Shown: in pieces, positions 55,801-63,570 of the stretch
How the letters are laid out: each line of letters starts with the position of its first letter
How positions within the stretch are numbered: the stretch's first letter is position 1
Assembly (NCBI GenBank): GCA_947479535.1
Contig: CANJZQ010000006.1
Coordinates: 1 to 64,000, forward strand
DNA length: 64,000 nucleotides
Source: Oligoflexales bacterium
GTDB lineage: Bacteria > Bdellovibrionota_B > Oligoflexia > Oligoflexales > RGVZ01
Direction of reading: 5' to 3'
Notes under the pieces: model-generated
Told to the model about the DNA's origin: nothing
What the model saw: the letters and a program-made list of their open reading frames with translations, nothing else
The model's database searches: none
Program-made: the position numbers and the translations under genes

Positions 55801-55982
55801 GCTTCCATGACCTCCGGGGAGGCACCGGCCAACGATGTGGAAATGGTCACGACGGGAAAATCAACGTCGGGCAACTGACTGATCCCCATTTCACGAAACC
55901 CGAGCCATCCAAAAAGGATCAGGCTGACCATCAACATCCAGGCAAAGACTGGCCGGCGGATTGAAATTTCAGAAATATTCAC
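52899..55982 (-). CDS. RND efflux transporter (HAE1-type permease)
   Basis: A 1027-residue inner-membrane pump. The HAE1 pattern is clear: MNISEISIRRPVFAWMLMV, DVDFPVVTIST, two repeats of six helices with the periplasmic porter and funnel domains, and the proton-relay Asp pair in IGIVVDDAIMVLENI (helix 4). The second half repeats this with MGIVKKNSILLVDFTNQ. Such pumps export drugs, lipids or other hydrophobic compounds. Its start overlaps the TolC gene by ATGA. No periplasmic adaptor (HlyD/AcrA) gene is in the operon. Confidence 0.95.
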   Translation of the reverse strand: MNISEISIRRPVFAWMLMVSLILFGWLGFREMGISQLPDVDFPVVTISTSLAGASPEVMEADVVDLIENAVISVQGITGMSSSMRPGSASVSLEFDLSIDLDTAVQEIQTKLAQIQRRLPRDTDVPSVSKSNPEDQPILWLAVSSKTMPKRELMAFVRDQLRAQFLTVPGVADVNLGGLIDPAMRVDVSNARLGKYAMTVSDVVNAIKSEHIEVPAGSIENANKELAIRTLGEASSAEELGSLPISRRGGGPVFSNIRLRDLAHVEDGLSDARRRSRAMGAVAVGLGVKKQRGSNAVAVGKAVKKRLADIQKTLPSGMELGVNFDSTVFIEDSINELNFTLVLSALLTALVCWLFLGSWSATINVILAIPTSVIGSFIVLKALGFTLNIFTLLGLSLAIGIVVDDAIMVLENIVRHREMKKGKVRAALDGSREIGFAALAATIAVVAIFLPVAFMKGLIGRYFFQFGVTISVAVMLSLLEALTLAPMRCSQFLYVGPRVTRIGRSVESAFLAMAEWYRRILPWILERRVWTMGLSLALFSCSLFLYKPLRKEFVPAQDQGSLLLRLKAPEGSSLDYTDRKMSEIESKLSAIPDISRYFGSVGGFGGGDVNSATLFVTLKPLHERVWDPALKRRRSQQDYAAILRKDLGIVTGIKSIVQDLSLSGFGGRRGFPVEFNLRGPDWKGLMEAVKKVKTAMEASGLVVDVDSDFRGLVDEVHIVPDRARAAARGVSVADIGETVGALFGGSNAGSFSGGGHRYDIRVRLDAGERGDAADVKLVMLRNNRGELVPLGDVAAVKVEKGLTSISRQDRERAVSIYANLAPKVSQADAIAKLQVEIATVLPEGYRLVPGGSSESFKEAFSGLIFALILGIVVAYMVLASQFNSFVHPLTVLLALPFSITGALVALFVTDQSINIYSAIGVILLMGIVKKNSILLVDFTNQRREAGLGVRDALIEACPTRLRPILMTSFATIVAALPAAFTFGPGAESRTPMAMAVIGGVFVSTFLTLLVVPCFYSYLPGKPARIED

Positions 55983-57223
55983 GGGCTGTTTCCCATCGCT
56001 AAAAGAAGGGTGTGCAGGGTTTGCCCCAACTGGACCCGTGCCTTCACAGCCGTGCGCCGGGCATCAATCGCCGAGGTTAGAGCTTGCAATGTCTCCAGGC
56101 TGGTCGCCAACCCAAGGCGTTCGTCTTGGGCCACGCGCCGGTAGTAAGCATCCGATTTTTTAGCCGACTCATCAAAGAGCGCATTTTGTTTTTGGCTCGC
56201 GACGTAGCGTTCCCATAAATCGCGGGCCTCATCCAGCGCCATACGTTCTGCAAGCTGTTGACGAAGTGACTGCTGCACCTCCACGGACTTTGCTTCTCTC
56301 ACCGCAGCATTGACCCCACCACCAGAAAATATTGGCAATGATGCACTTAACGTCACATCCCAATTGCTGCCTGCTGAACGCGAATCGGAACGCTTCAAAT
56401 AATAATTTCCAGAGAGGTCGATATTTGGCATATGCCCAGCCCTTGCGGCATTCACGCTCTCCTTGGCGACATCGAGAGCGATGCGTTCTGCAATCATGTC
56501 GGGCCGCGACAAGACCTTCACACGAACCTGCTGCCAATCTGCCACCGGTGATTCCAGCAGCGGAGTATCACAGACGGAATCCACTTTGAGTCCCGTGGCA
56601 GACTCCATGGACCGGCGCACAGACTCGAATTGAATCTTTGCGGCATCGAGTTGGGCCCGCGCGCTGCTCACTTGTGCTTCAGCGCCCAGTCCGTCCGTGG
56701 CACGGGACCTGCCAATGGCGACGCGGCTTTTGATTTCAGAATACCTGCGTTCTGAAAGGCTGCGCAGATCGTTCAACGCCGCCACCTCCGCCTGGGCACC
56801 GAGTGTGCTGAAATAAAGGATCGTCAGGTCTCGCGCCGCTTTGACATTTGCCGCCGCCGCCCTCGCCTGACCAGCCTCTACCTGGGCATTGGCCGCGCGA
56901 AGCAAAGCATACTCGCGTCCGCCCTTGTACAGAGGTTGAGCCACGACAATTTTGGAACCGGTTTGCAAGTCCTCCCCTTGCGTGGCCGAACCCGACAAAG
57001 CAAGCGAAGGCATGACTCCCGCCCGGGCTGAATCCAGCCTGGCCTTGGCTTCGTCAATTGCAGCATTTTCAATTTTGACTGCCTCTGACTTTTCGGATCC
57101 CGTCCGAATCACGGAACTCAGATCCGTGCAAGCCGCACTGGCAATATTTCCGGTCAGGGGATTCGATGCCAGGCAGCAGAAGTAAACAAAAATGACGCGT
57201 TTGAATGGACGTGGTGTTCGCAT
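55979..57223 (-). CDS. TolC-family outer-membrane channel protein
   Basis: A 414-residue exported protein. The helical coiled-coil repeats of OEP/TolC are visible in two halves, with AVKIENAAIDEAKARLDSARAG and AKIQFESVRRSMESATG, and SLETLQALTSAIDARRTAVK near the end; a signal peptide covers the first ~30 residues. The protein is slightly short for the family. It is the first gene of the operon and ATGA-overlaps the RND pump. The ribosome-binding site is weak. Confidence 0.9.
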   Translation of the reverse strand: MRTPRPFKRVIFVYFCCLASNPLTGNIASAACTDLSSVIRTGSEKSEAVKIENAAIDEAKARLDSARAGVMPSLALSGSATQGEDLQTGSKIVVAQPLYKGGREYALLRAANAQVEAGQARAAAANVKAARDLTILYFSTLGAQAEVAALNDLRSLSERRYSEIKSRVAIGRSRATDGLGAEAQVSSARAQLDAAKIQFESVRRSMESATGLKVDSVCDTPLLESPVADWQQVRVKVLSRPDMIAERIALDVAKESVNAARAGHMPNIDLSGNYYLKRSDSRSAGSNWDVTLSASLPIFSGGGVNAAVREAKSVEVQQSLRQQLAERMALDEARDLWERYVASQKQNALFDESAKKSDAYYRRVAQDERLGLATSLETLQALTSAIDARRTAVKARVQLGQTLHTLLLAMGNSP

Positions 57224-57388
57224 AAGTCACCAATTGTAAGGTAGACCGGGTTCCAATCTCGAAAGGATAACATATTAATCCGGCCAACCGCTTTATCAGG
57301 CACATGATTTGCTTACGGACTAGGGGTTGCCGAAGGCACATAATCAGGCAGCACACAGCAACCTGTTCTTTTTAGCAAAGGAGCCCTC

Positions 57389-57736
57389 GTGGGAAATGAA
57401 TTCAGCAAAGAACAGGTGCCGCAGTTCCTCCGAGAGGTTACCGAAGACGTGTCTGTCTTGACACGAATGAGTGTTGCCAATGCCGCCATGCGGATCCGCC
57501 AAATCATAGACGACGAGCGCCGTCAGCTTTCCGCCACCATGATCCGCGCACTCCTGTCACTTCCCATCATCATCATGGCGACGCTTTTTGCTGGTGCCTC
57601 TGCCGTCGAATGGCTGGCCAACGTTTTCCCCCTGCCACTAGCCTCTGTCTACGCAGTGGCCGCCTTGTGCTTTGCCCTGCTGGCAACTGTCATTTTGGTC
57701 TGGCCAAAAACAAAAGGCGGGAAAGACCATGGCTGA
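57389..57736 (+). CDS. YqjE-like (phage holin III superfamily) membrane protein
   Basis: A 115-residue protein. After a charged N-terminal helix (RIRQIIDDERRQLSATMIRA) are two transmembrane helices (LLSLPIIIMATLFAGASAVEW and SVYAVAALCFALLATVILVW). This layout matches the YqjE / holin-superfamily III group, often beside DUF883 (YqjD-like) proteins, which lie close by here. GTG 57389 has AAGGAG 5-6 bases upstream. Its stop overlaps the next gene by 8 bases. Confidence 0.72.
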   Translation: MGNEFSKEQVPQFLREVTEDVSVLTRMSVANAAMRIRQIIDDERRQLSATMIRALLSLPIIIMATLFAGASAVEWLANVFPLPLASVYAVAALCFALLATVILVWPKTKGGKDHG

Positions 57737-58115
57737 ACCGACGCAAAACTATGCATTTCAGGAATTGCGTCGAGCCGCGAGGGCCAAGCAAAGGCTTTTA
57801 GAGAATCTGAAGCAGCTGGAATCCGTAGCGACCAGCACAGCAGGTCCGGCTGTCGCGGCATCGCTCGCCGCCCGAAGGGCCATTCGATCAGCACCGATCG
57901 TAAGCGTCGCTGCGGTCTGCCTTGCCGGCTACATGGTTGGACGGCGCCCTTCCCGGCGTAGATTTCCTGAACACCCACAAAGCCAAGACCCCCATTCAGG
58001 CCATATTTATCAACGAAACCCAATCTGGGCAGGCCTCGCAGGGGCGGGTCTGCAGCTCCTGGTTGATCGTTTGACAGGCTGGGTTCATGCGGATAGATTC
58101 GAGCCTCACGAGTGA
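57729..58115 (+). CDS. small membrane-anchored protein, unknown
   Basis: Not recognised with certainty. A 128-residue protein. A charged N-terminal helix (FQELRRAARAKQRLLENLKQL) leads to a single hydrophobic segment (IVSVAAVCLAGYMVGRR) followed by an Arg-rich stretch (RPSRRRF), then a polar tail with a second weak hydrophobic stretch (WAGLAGAGLQLLVD). YqjK-like by position after a YqjE-like gene. ATG 57729 overlaps the preceding stop by 8 bases. It is followed after 12 bases by the mannosyltransferase gene. Confidence 0.65.
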   Translation: MAEPTQNYAFQELRRAARAKQRLLENLKQLESVATSTAGPAVAASLAARRAIRSAPIVSVAAVCLAGYMVGRRPSRRRFPEHPQSQDPHSGHIYQRNPIWAGLAGAGLQLLVDRLTGWVHADRFEPHE

Positions 58116-58127
58116 GGCCATCCAAAA

Positions 58128-58877
58128 GTGTCGTCGACCCTGATCATCGTCCCGACTTACAACGAGTGCGACAACATTTCGCTATTGATGGATGGGATCA
58201 ACGCCCACGCCCCCTCCTGTTCGATTTTATTTGTCGATGACAATTCGACCGATGGCACCCAAAGCGAAATACAAAATTTCATTGAGGCAAATCCAACCCG
58301 GATTTTCATCGAGAAACGGTCCGGCAAGCTTGGACTTGGGACCGCCTACATACACGGCATGAAGTGGGCATTGAATCGTGGCTTCGATCGCATCATTCAA
58401 ATGGATGCAGACCTTTCCCATGACCCTAAATATCTGCCGGAAATGATCCAATCGCTTGACCGGAGCCCGCTGGTCATCGGCAGCCGCTATGTGCGGGGCG
58501 GTGGCACTAAAAATTGGTCAGCACCCCGGAAGTTCATCAGCAGGTTCGGCAGCTTCTACGCCAGAATCATCCTGCAACTTCCGGTCAATGATTTTACTGG
58601 GGGCTTCAATGGTTGGCAGGCAGCGACCTTGAGGTCGCTGCCCTTGGATGACGTGAAGAGCAACGGCTATGTGTTTCAAATTGAAATGAAGGCCCGCGCC
58701 CTGCGCAGCGGCTTTGCCTTTCGTGAATTTCCAATCGTCTTTGTCGACCGCCAGGTCGGCCAATCGAAGATGACTTCTGGAATAGTCTATGAGGCCATGT
58801 GGCGTGTCCTGACCTTGCGCGCCACCCTTGCTGAACCGCAAAGGAAACGGGTCACCGCCCCGCGCGCCGGGCAATAA
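58128..58877 (+). CDS. polyprenol/dolichol-phosphate mannosyltransferase-like GT2 enzyme
   Basis: A 249-residue family 2 glycosyltransferase of the Dpm1/PPM-synthase type: IIVPTYNECDNI, DDNSTDGTQ, the catalytic-site MDADLSHDP and VIGSRYVRGGG, and QIEMKARALRSGF. Such enzymes transfer mannose from GDP-mannose to a polyprenyl phosphate for use in glycan or lipoprotein glycosylation. The substrate could be another sugar. The likely GDP-mannose supply is manC at 43721. GTG start with GAGG 11 bases upstream. The 3' end overlaps the convergent DUF883-like gene by 26 bases. Confidence 0.87.
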   Translation: MSSTLIIVPTYNECDNISLLMDGINAHAPSCSILFVDDNSTDGTQSEIQNFIEANPTRIFIEKRSGKLGLGTAYIHGMKWALNRGFDRIIQMDADLSHDPKYLPEMIQSLDRSPLVIGSRYVRGGGTKNWSAPRKFISRFGSFYARIILQLPVNDFTGGFNGWQAATLRSLPLDDVKSNGYVFQIEMKARALRSGFAFREFPIVFVDRQVGQSKMTSGIVYEAMWRVLTLRATLAEPQRKRVTAPRAGQ

Positions 58878-59025
58878 ACATTCCCAGAAAAAATCCGACT
58901 GCCATGGACACCAACGGGCGCTCACGGACGATTTGCCGCAATCGCGTTGCCCCAGACTCGAGGGCCTGGTTTACATCAACTTCCTGTAGCCATACCCGCG
59001 CTTTTTCGACTTCTGTTGTGTTCAT
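58852..59025 (-). CDS. 57-residue DUF883/ElaB/YqjD-like membrane protein
   Basis: A short gene, easily missed by length cut-offs. The protein begins MNTTEVEKARVWLQEVDVNQ, continues with an amphipathic helix ending in REREP-like charge (RLRQIVRERPLV), and has one C-terminal membrane helix SMAVGFFLGMFIARR; the RERP start and RR end of the helix match the ElaB/YqjD/DUF883 C-terminal pattern. YqjD in E. coli is an inner-membrane, ribosome-associated stress protein. The start makes an ATGA overlap with the gene at 59022, supporting translation. It overlaps the mannosyltransferase 3' end by 26 bases. Confidence 0.8.
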   Translation of the reverse strand: MNTTEVEKARVWLQEVDVNQALESGATRLRQIVRERPLVSMAVGFFLGMFIARRAGR

Positions 59026-59393
59026 GCTGCTGTGTACCCCCGTGCCTTCGAATCCTTTTCAAGCAAACCAAGAACATGGCGCTTTACTTCAAGAATATGT
59101 TCTGAATCCTCATCAATCAGACGATTGAGCAGAACCTCACAACACTTCGACTTCTCCTTTTTTGCATCTTCCAGGTAGCGTTTGTAGGCATAAACGCCAT
59201 CTGACTTGCACTTCAAGATGTTGATCCAATCGTACATCAGATCATCCACTTCATTTCCGACTGTCATATTTGCCCCCTTTGGTCCGGTATCACCGATCGT
59301 GACATGGGACGGCAAAGCAAGCGGTGTGCCTGAGCCGTTGATTAAGAGCTGGGGCCTGTGACGTTTTTCACTTTTTTTAGAGCCATCTTTCAT
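59022..59393 (-). CDS. small helical protein of unknown function in the phosphorelay operon
   Basis: Not recognised. A 123-residue soluble protein: a basic, Pro-containing start, then from about residue 43 a helical region (MTVGNEVDDLMYDWINILKC, YAYKRYLEDAKKEKSKCCEV, LIDEDSEHILEVKRHVLGLL). The pattern of acidic and His residues (DEDSEHILEV) is compatible with a ferritin-like or hemerythrin-like bundle, but this is a weak inference. It overlaps the sigma54 regulator stop by ATGA and the DUF883-like start by ATGA, so all three are translated together. Confidence 0.75.
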   Translation of the reverse strand: MKDGSKKSEKRHRPQLLINGSGTPLALPSHVTIGDTGPKGANMTVGNEVDDLMYDWINILKCKSDGVYAYKRYLEDAKKEKSKCCEVLLNRLIDEDSEHILEVKRHVLGLLEKDSKARGYTAA

Positions 59394-60799
59394 GTGCCAA
59401 GCTCCTCACGAAGGCATTCCCTCGTCATCTCATATTTCACCATCAACCGATAAATATCAGCCCGGTAACGCCCACAAATTCGGGCAGCCTCGGAAATATT
59501 GCCACGCGACAACTTCAGCAACTCGCGCAGATAATATTTTTCAAAATTCTCTTTTGCCTCTGAGAGCGGCATGGCCAGATAATCAGCAAAAAGTGTTGGA
59601 GTTCCAAGCGCAGACGCTGCCAGCACCGCATCGCTACCAGCCTGATCATCAAGCATATGCTCCAGATGCAATTTCTGATCACGCGACAAGACCACACCGC
59701 GTTCCACACAATTTTGAAGTTCGCGGATGTTCCCCGGCCATGCCCGGGCAGACAATCGAGACATCACATCCTGCGCAGGCGCTGAGACAGTTTTGCCAAA
59801 TCTGGCATTGAACAGGCCCAGGAAATAATTAACGAGCAGCGGGATGTCTGAACGACGTTCGCGCAAAGGCGGCAGGTGAATTTTAAGAACCGAGAGGCGG
59901 TAAAACAAGTCCTCCCTGAACCTTCCTTTGCGGACTTCCTCTTCAAGGCTACGGTTGGTTGCGGCAATGACGCGCGTATTCACCTTGATGGACTGGTTTG
60001 ATCCAACCGGTGTCACACGGCTTTCCTGCAAAACGCGAAGCAATTTAACTTGAAGCTGAAGGGGCATCTCGCCAATTTCATCTAAAAACAAGGTTCCATC
60101 GGAACATGTCTCAAAGAAACCCTTGTGATCGGATTTCGCGTCAGTGAATGCGCCACGCTTGTGGCCAAAAAGCTCTGATTCCAAAAGATTCTCTGGAATT
60201 GCACCACAATTGATCGCTTCAAACCGTTTTCCTTCGCGACGGCTGGTGGTATGCAATGCTTTTGCAACAACCTCTTTCCCTGTCCCGCTTTCACCGGTGA
60301 TCAGAACCCGCGAATCGACATCACGAAGGATGTCGACATAATCCAGGACGCGCTGCAAGGACTTGCTTTCGCCGATCAATCCAAAATCAGAAGCCTTGAG
60401 TCCCGAGGGCTGACCCGCATCTGCCAAACCTGCACTTTTTTCGTTTCCACCAATACGATTCCTGATGCCCTCGACAAGAACACCTGGATCACCGGTTTTT
60501 ACCAGAAAGGAGGTCGCCCCCTTTTCCATGGCGTCAACCGCAACCTCGATGCTTCCCTGAGCCGTCATGACAAAAACCCTGGTGGCCGGGCTCTCGCGCA
60601 GGATCACAGGCAATGCGTCAAGTCCGTCTTCAGTACCCAAGTGGACATCCAAAAGGATTCCATCATAGCGATGCCGGCGGAGCATTTCTGACGTTTCACT
60701 CAAACATTCCGCTGTATCACAGTGAATGCCGGCGGCCCGAAAACGGGCAGACAGTAATTCCAGCAGACAGGGATCATCATCGACAACGAGAATCCTCAC
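59390..60799 (-). CDS. NtrC-family sigma54-dependent response regulator
   Basis: A 469-residue regulator. The receiver domain has ILVVDDDP and phosphoacceptor Asp51 (LLDVHLG). The AAA+ domain has Walker A GESGTGKE (169-176), the sigma54-contact loop as GAFTDA (216-221, where GAFTGA is usual) and Walker B TLFLDEIGEM. The C-terminal Fis-type helix-turn-helix includes RGNISEAARICGRYRADIYR. It activates sigma54 promoters upon phosphorylation. GTG start 60797-60799 overlaps the HPt gene stop (GTGA). In this operon the HPt protein would be its phosphodonor. Confidence 0.93.
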   Translation of the reverse strand: MRILVVDDDPCLLELLSARFRAAGIHCDTAECLSETSEMLRRHRYDGILLDVHLGTEDGLDALPVILRESPATRVFVMTAQGSIEVAVDAMEKGATSFLVKTGDPGVLVEGIRNRIGGNEKSAGLADAGQPSGLKASDFGLIGESKSLQRVLDYVDILRDVDSRVLITGESGTGKEVVAKALHTTSRREGKRFEAINCGAIPENLLESELFGHKRGAFTDAKSDHKGFFETCSDGTLFLDEIGEMPLQLQVKLLRVLQESRVTPVGSNQSIKVNTRVIAATNRSLEEEVRKGRFREDLFYRLSVLKIHLPPLRERRSDIPLLVNYFLGLFNARFGKTVSAPAQDVMSRLSARAWPGNIRELQNCVERGVVLSRDQKLHLEHMLDDQAGSDAVLAASALGTPTLFADYLAMPLSEAKENFEKYYLRELLKLSRGNISEAARICGRYRADIYRLMVKYEMTRECLREELGT

Positions 60800-61170
60800 G
60801 AGACACCTCTCGCAGGCAGGCTTGACACCGCAAGCAATACACCCTCTGCAAGGCCCCGCAATTCCGCGATATCACGCGACATTGCGACCATATCCTGGCT
60901 CGACGCGGCCTGAACTTCAAGACGACCTGCAACATCTGCAATGCAGACGTAACCGTAGCTTCCCGATGAACCCCGGATGATGTGAGCCAGCCTTCCGGTC
61001 TCGGTAAAGTCACCCCGGCGCAGGGATTCACCTATCAATGCAACGCGCTTCTGCAACACCACCGCAAAACCAGGCAGGAGCTGCCGCACAACGGGATCAT
61101 CCATGTACACCGACCACAAAGGATTGTTTGGATATGGCAACCCACCCTTGACTCCGTTTTGATGTTTCAT
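60796..61170 (-). CDS. HPt-domain phosphotransfer protein
   Basis: A 124-residue single-domain protein with the Hpt core AHIIRGSSGSYG; His63 is the expected phospho-site (HxxRGxxxxxG, with Arg where Lys is common). HPt proteins shuttle phosphate between a hybrid kinase receiver and a response regulator. ATG 61170 follows GGGAGGGGC and fits better than the longer frame to 61260. It lies directly before the sigma54 regulator gene (GTGA overlap) and near the divergent hybrid kinase at 61975, giving a likely phosphorelay. Confidence 0.88.
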   Translation of the reverse strand: MKHQNGVKGGLPYPNNPLWSVYMDDPVVRQLLPGFAVVLQKRVALIGESLRRGDFTETGRLAHIIRGSSGSYGYVCIADVAGRLEVQAASSQDMVAMSRDIAELRGLAEGVLLAVSSLPARGVS

Positions 61171-61323
61171 GATGCCCCTCCCAAAATGTACGCTTCCAGA
61201 TACAAGCGGACGTAAGCAACGACAGTGCCATGTCCCCACGGAGGCTTCTTCCCACATCACTTGGATTCACGCAAGCAAGCCAAGGCGGTATCGAGGATGA
61301 ATAAAATAACCTATCGCTGCGTT

Positions 61324-61342
61324 CGTTGAGTTTTCCTCAACG
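61324..61342 (-). terminator. hairpin downstream of the CBS gene
   Basis: CGTTGAG (61324-61330) and CTCAACG (61336-61342) make a 7-bp stem with a 5-base loop, 20 bases after the CBS-gene stop. There is no T-run, so termination strength is doubtful; it may separate the CBS gene from the HPt operon. Confidence 0.3.
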
Positions 61343-61361
61343 GTCCGTCGTGAAACTGGAA

Positions 61362-61805
61362 TTAAGCGGTTCGCAGCCCGTCAAAATCAATTCCGGTGCC
61401 ATTTCCGATCCCGGTTGCGACATAAGAACGGGCAGAAACCAGGCGCAGCAAGTCGGTACTGGTGATGATTCCGAGCAGGCGGCGCTCCAAAACCACTGGC
61501 ACGCAAGAAATCTGCAACCGTATCATCGTGGCTGCAATATCCTCCACCCGGCTGGTCCCAAAACAGGTCACTACGTTCCGCGTCATCATTGAGGATACTG
61601 GTGCTTCAGGCACATCAATGCGCCCATCACGAAGCGATGACGCCAAAAGTACATCACCATCTGAAATGATACCGACCAGCTCACCCCGCTCGACCACAGG
61701 CAAGTGACGAATGCCGAATTCGCGCATCAAACGGCGCGCTTTTGCAATGGATGCAGAAGGGTTTACAAAAACGACATCTTTTTTCATTGCCTGGCAAGCA
61801 CGCAT
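61362..61805 (-). CDS. tandem CBS-domain protein
   Basis: A 147-residue protein with two CBS motifs: VNPSASIAKARRLMREFGIRHLPVV...GIISDGDVL, and VSSMMTRNVVTCFGTSRVEDI...CVPVVLERRLLGIITSTDLLRLV. CBS pairs bind adenine nucleotides and often sense energy state. There is no attached catalytic domain. ATG 61805 follows GGGGG at 6 bases; the ATG at 61871 lacks a ribosome-binding site. It is divergent from the hybrid kinase at 61975 and upstream of the HPt/sigma54 operon on the same strand. Confidence 0.88.
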   Translation of the reverse strand: MRACQAMKKDVVFVNPSASIAKARRLMREFGIRHLPVVERGELVGIISDGDVLLASSLRDGRIDVPEAPVSSMMTRNVVTCFGTSRVEDIAATMIRLQISCVPVVLERRLLGIITSTDLLRLVSARSYVATGIGNGTGIDFDGLRTA

Positions 61806-61974
61806 CGATGACCCCCGGATGTGGCTGTTCCTGAATTGCAACACCCGACGGTGCAGCAACCCTCGTGCCATCTAGCCGGAAATCGCCATTGATATGACCA
61901 AGACCGTCCATTGCTGAAGACAGCAATAGATGGCAAAGGCTAGCGATTCCTGACATCCGGAAAAAGGACAACCA

Positions 61975-63570
61975 ATGATCAACGACCCATCCCAGACAAT
62001 TGATGCAGCATCGCGGGACCAGATTGACTTCACAGCGATCGCGGCTCACGTCTGCGATTCCATTGTTTTCGTTTGGAACGTGGATGACGACCGGGTTGAC
62101 GTCGTGGCTGGGTCGCACCAATCATTCGGTATCCGATCAGATTCAGCCCGGAATCGTCCTGGTTGGTGGTTGGAAAAAATACACCCGGAAGATTTACCGA
62201 GGGTCCAGAGCCTTGTGACATCCATCGTTCCCGGCCAAGACAAGATCAGCTGCGAATACCGGTTAATGCGTGACGACGGACAATGCGTTGATGTGCTCGA
62301 TCGTGCCAAAGTGATCTGGAAGGATGGCAGGGTGTATCAATTCATCGGCGTGAGCACAGATGTATCTTTACTGGTTTCCACCCAAAGGGAACTTGCAACA
62401 GCCCGGGAACTTGCTGAAAAGGCTTCGTCAATCAAGTCCAGATTTTTAGCCAACATGTCACATGAACTGCGAACTCCGCTAAATGCAATCATGTCGTCAA
62501 TCGAGTTGATACGGTCGGCCCGGATGGGCCTCTTTGAGTCAAAAAAACTGCTTGGAGTCATCCAAAGAAATGCACGCCATGTTCTGCGCCTTGTTGACGA
62601 CATCCTTGACCTCGCCAAAGTCGAAGCTGAGATGCTGCGCATCGATCCGGCCACGATGAATCTCCGTCCATTTATCTCTGAAATTACGGAAGTATTTCAA
62701 CTTCATGCCAACTCAAAAAACCTGAATTTCACGGTCGAAATCGAAGACGACGTACCGGAAACTGTATGCACTGATTCGGGCAGGCTTCGCCAGATCCTCA
62801 ACAATTTGATTGGAAATGCGCTGAAATTTACGGAATGCGGATTCGTCCGTGTTCAAATAAAAATGAACGGAAAGGGGATCGAATTCAGGGTTTTTGATTC
62901 GGGACCCGGGATTGCAGGAACCGAGGCACAAAAACTTTTTACGCCGTTCGTGCAACTCGACGAGTCCCTGTCGCGCCGCTTTGGCGGAACTGGACTAGGA
63001 CTGAGCCTCTCACTAAAACTTGCCGCGATGCTCGGTGGCTCCCTGTCTCTCGAATCATCCACCCCGGATCAAGGTTCCACTTTCCTGATGACACTTCCCG
63101 CGACCTCCAATTCCGAGGCTCGTCTGGCACCAGAGGCATCGTATACAGCACGGTTTTTTTCCTCAAAATCAAAGCCTCTGGCTGGCAAGCGCATCCTTTT
63201 GGTGGACGATGCCGTGGACAACCGCATGCTGTTCCAAAAGATCATGGAATTACACGGGGCAGAGGTTTTTCTCGCCACAAACGGGCTTGAATGTGTCAAT
63301 TACGTTTCTAAATGCAGGAACAAGGCCGCCCTGCCAGATATTATCCTGATGGACATTGAGATGCCGGTTATGGATGGGCCAACGGCCCTGACGAAGTTGC
63401 GAAATGCAGGAATTCAAATTCCAGTGGTCGCATTGACAGCCCACGCCATGGCAGAGCATCGACAAGAATATTTGCGCCTCGGTTTCAACGGATACCTCAG
63501 CAAACCAGTCGATCAGCGGGAACTGATCGATCTGATTTGCAATAAAACGAAGATACCAGTGCAAACTTGA
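61975..63570 (+). CDS. hybrid sensor histidine kinase (PAS-HisKA-HATPase-REC)
   Basis: A 531-residue cytoplasmic hybrid kinase with no membrane segment. A PAS-like fold (residues ~20-130, ending QFIGVSTDVS) leads to the HisKA dimerisation domain with His163 in NMSHELRTPLNAI, the HATPase (NLIGNALKFTE, FDSGPGIAG, FGGTGLGLSL) and a C-terminal receiver with RILLVDDAVDNR and phosphoacceptor Asp460 (LMDIEMPVMDG). AAAGGA lies upstream of ATG. Divergent to the CBS, HPt and sigma54 genes; the receiver likely passes phosphate to the HPt protein. The input signal is unknown. Confidence 0.94.
   Translation: MINDPSQTIDAASRDQIDFTAIAAHVCDSIVFVWNVDDDRVDVVAGSHQSFGIRSDSARNRPGWWLEKIHPEDLPRVQSLVTSIVPGQDKISCEYRLMRDDGQCVDVLDRAKVIWKDGRVYQFIGVSTDVSLLVSTQRELATARELAEKASSIKSRFLANMSHELRTPLNAIMSSIELIRSARMGLFESKKLLGVIQRNARHVLRLVDDILDLAKVEAEMLRIDPATMNLRPFISEITEVFQLHANSKNLNFTVEIEDDVPETVCTDSGRLRQILNNLIGNALKFTECGFVRVQIKMNGKGIEFRVFDSGPGIAGTEAQKLFTPFVQLDESLSRRFGGTGLGLSLSLKLAAMLGGSLSLESSTPDQGSTFLMTLPATSNSEARLAPEASYTARFFSSKSKPLAGKRILLVDDAVDNRMLFQKIMELHGAEVFLATNGLECVNYVSKCRNKAALPDIILMDIEMPVMDGPTALTKLRNAGIQIPVVALTAHAMAEHRQEYLRLGFNGYLSKPVDQRELIDLICNKTKIPVQT

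Noticed and set aside
61926..61945. TGGCA...TAGC as a sigma54 promoter for the hybrid kinase.
   Set aside because: The spacing is 9 and the -12 element is TAGC rather than TTGC.
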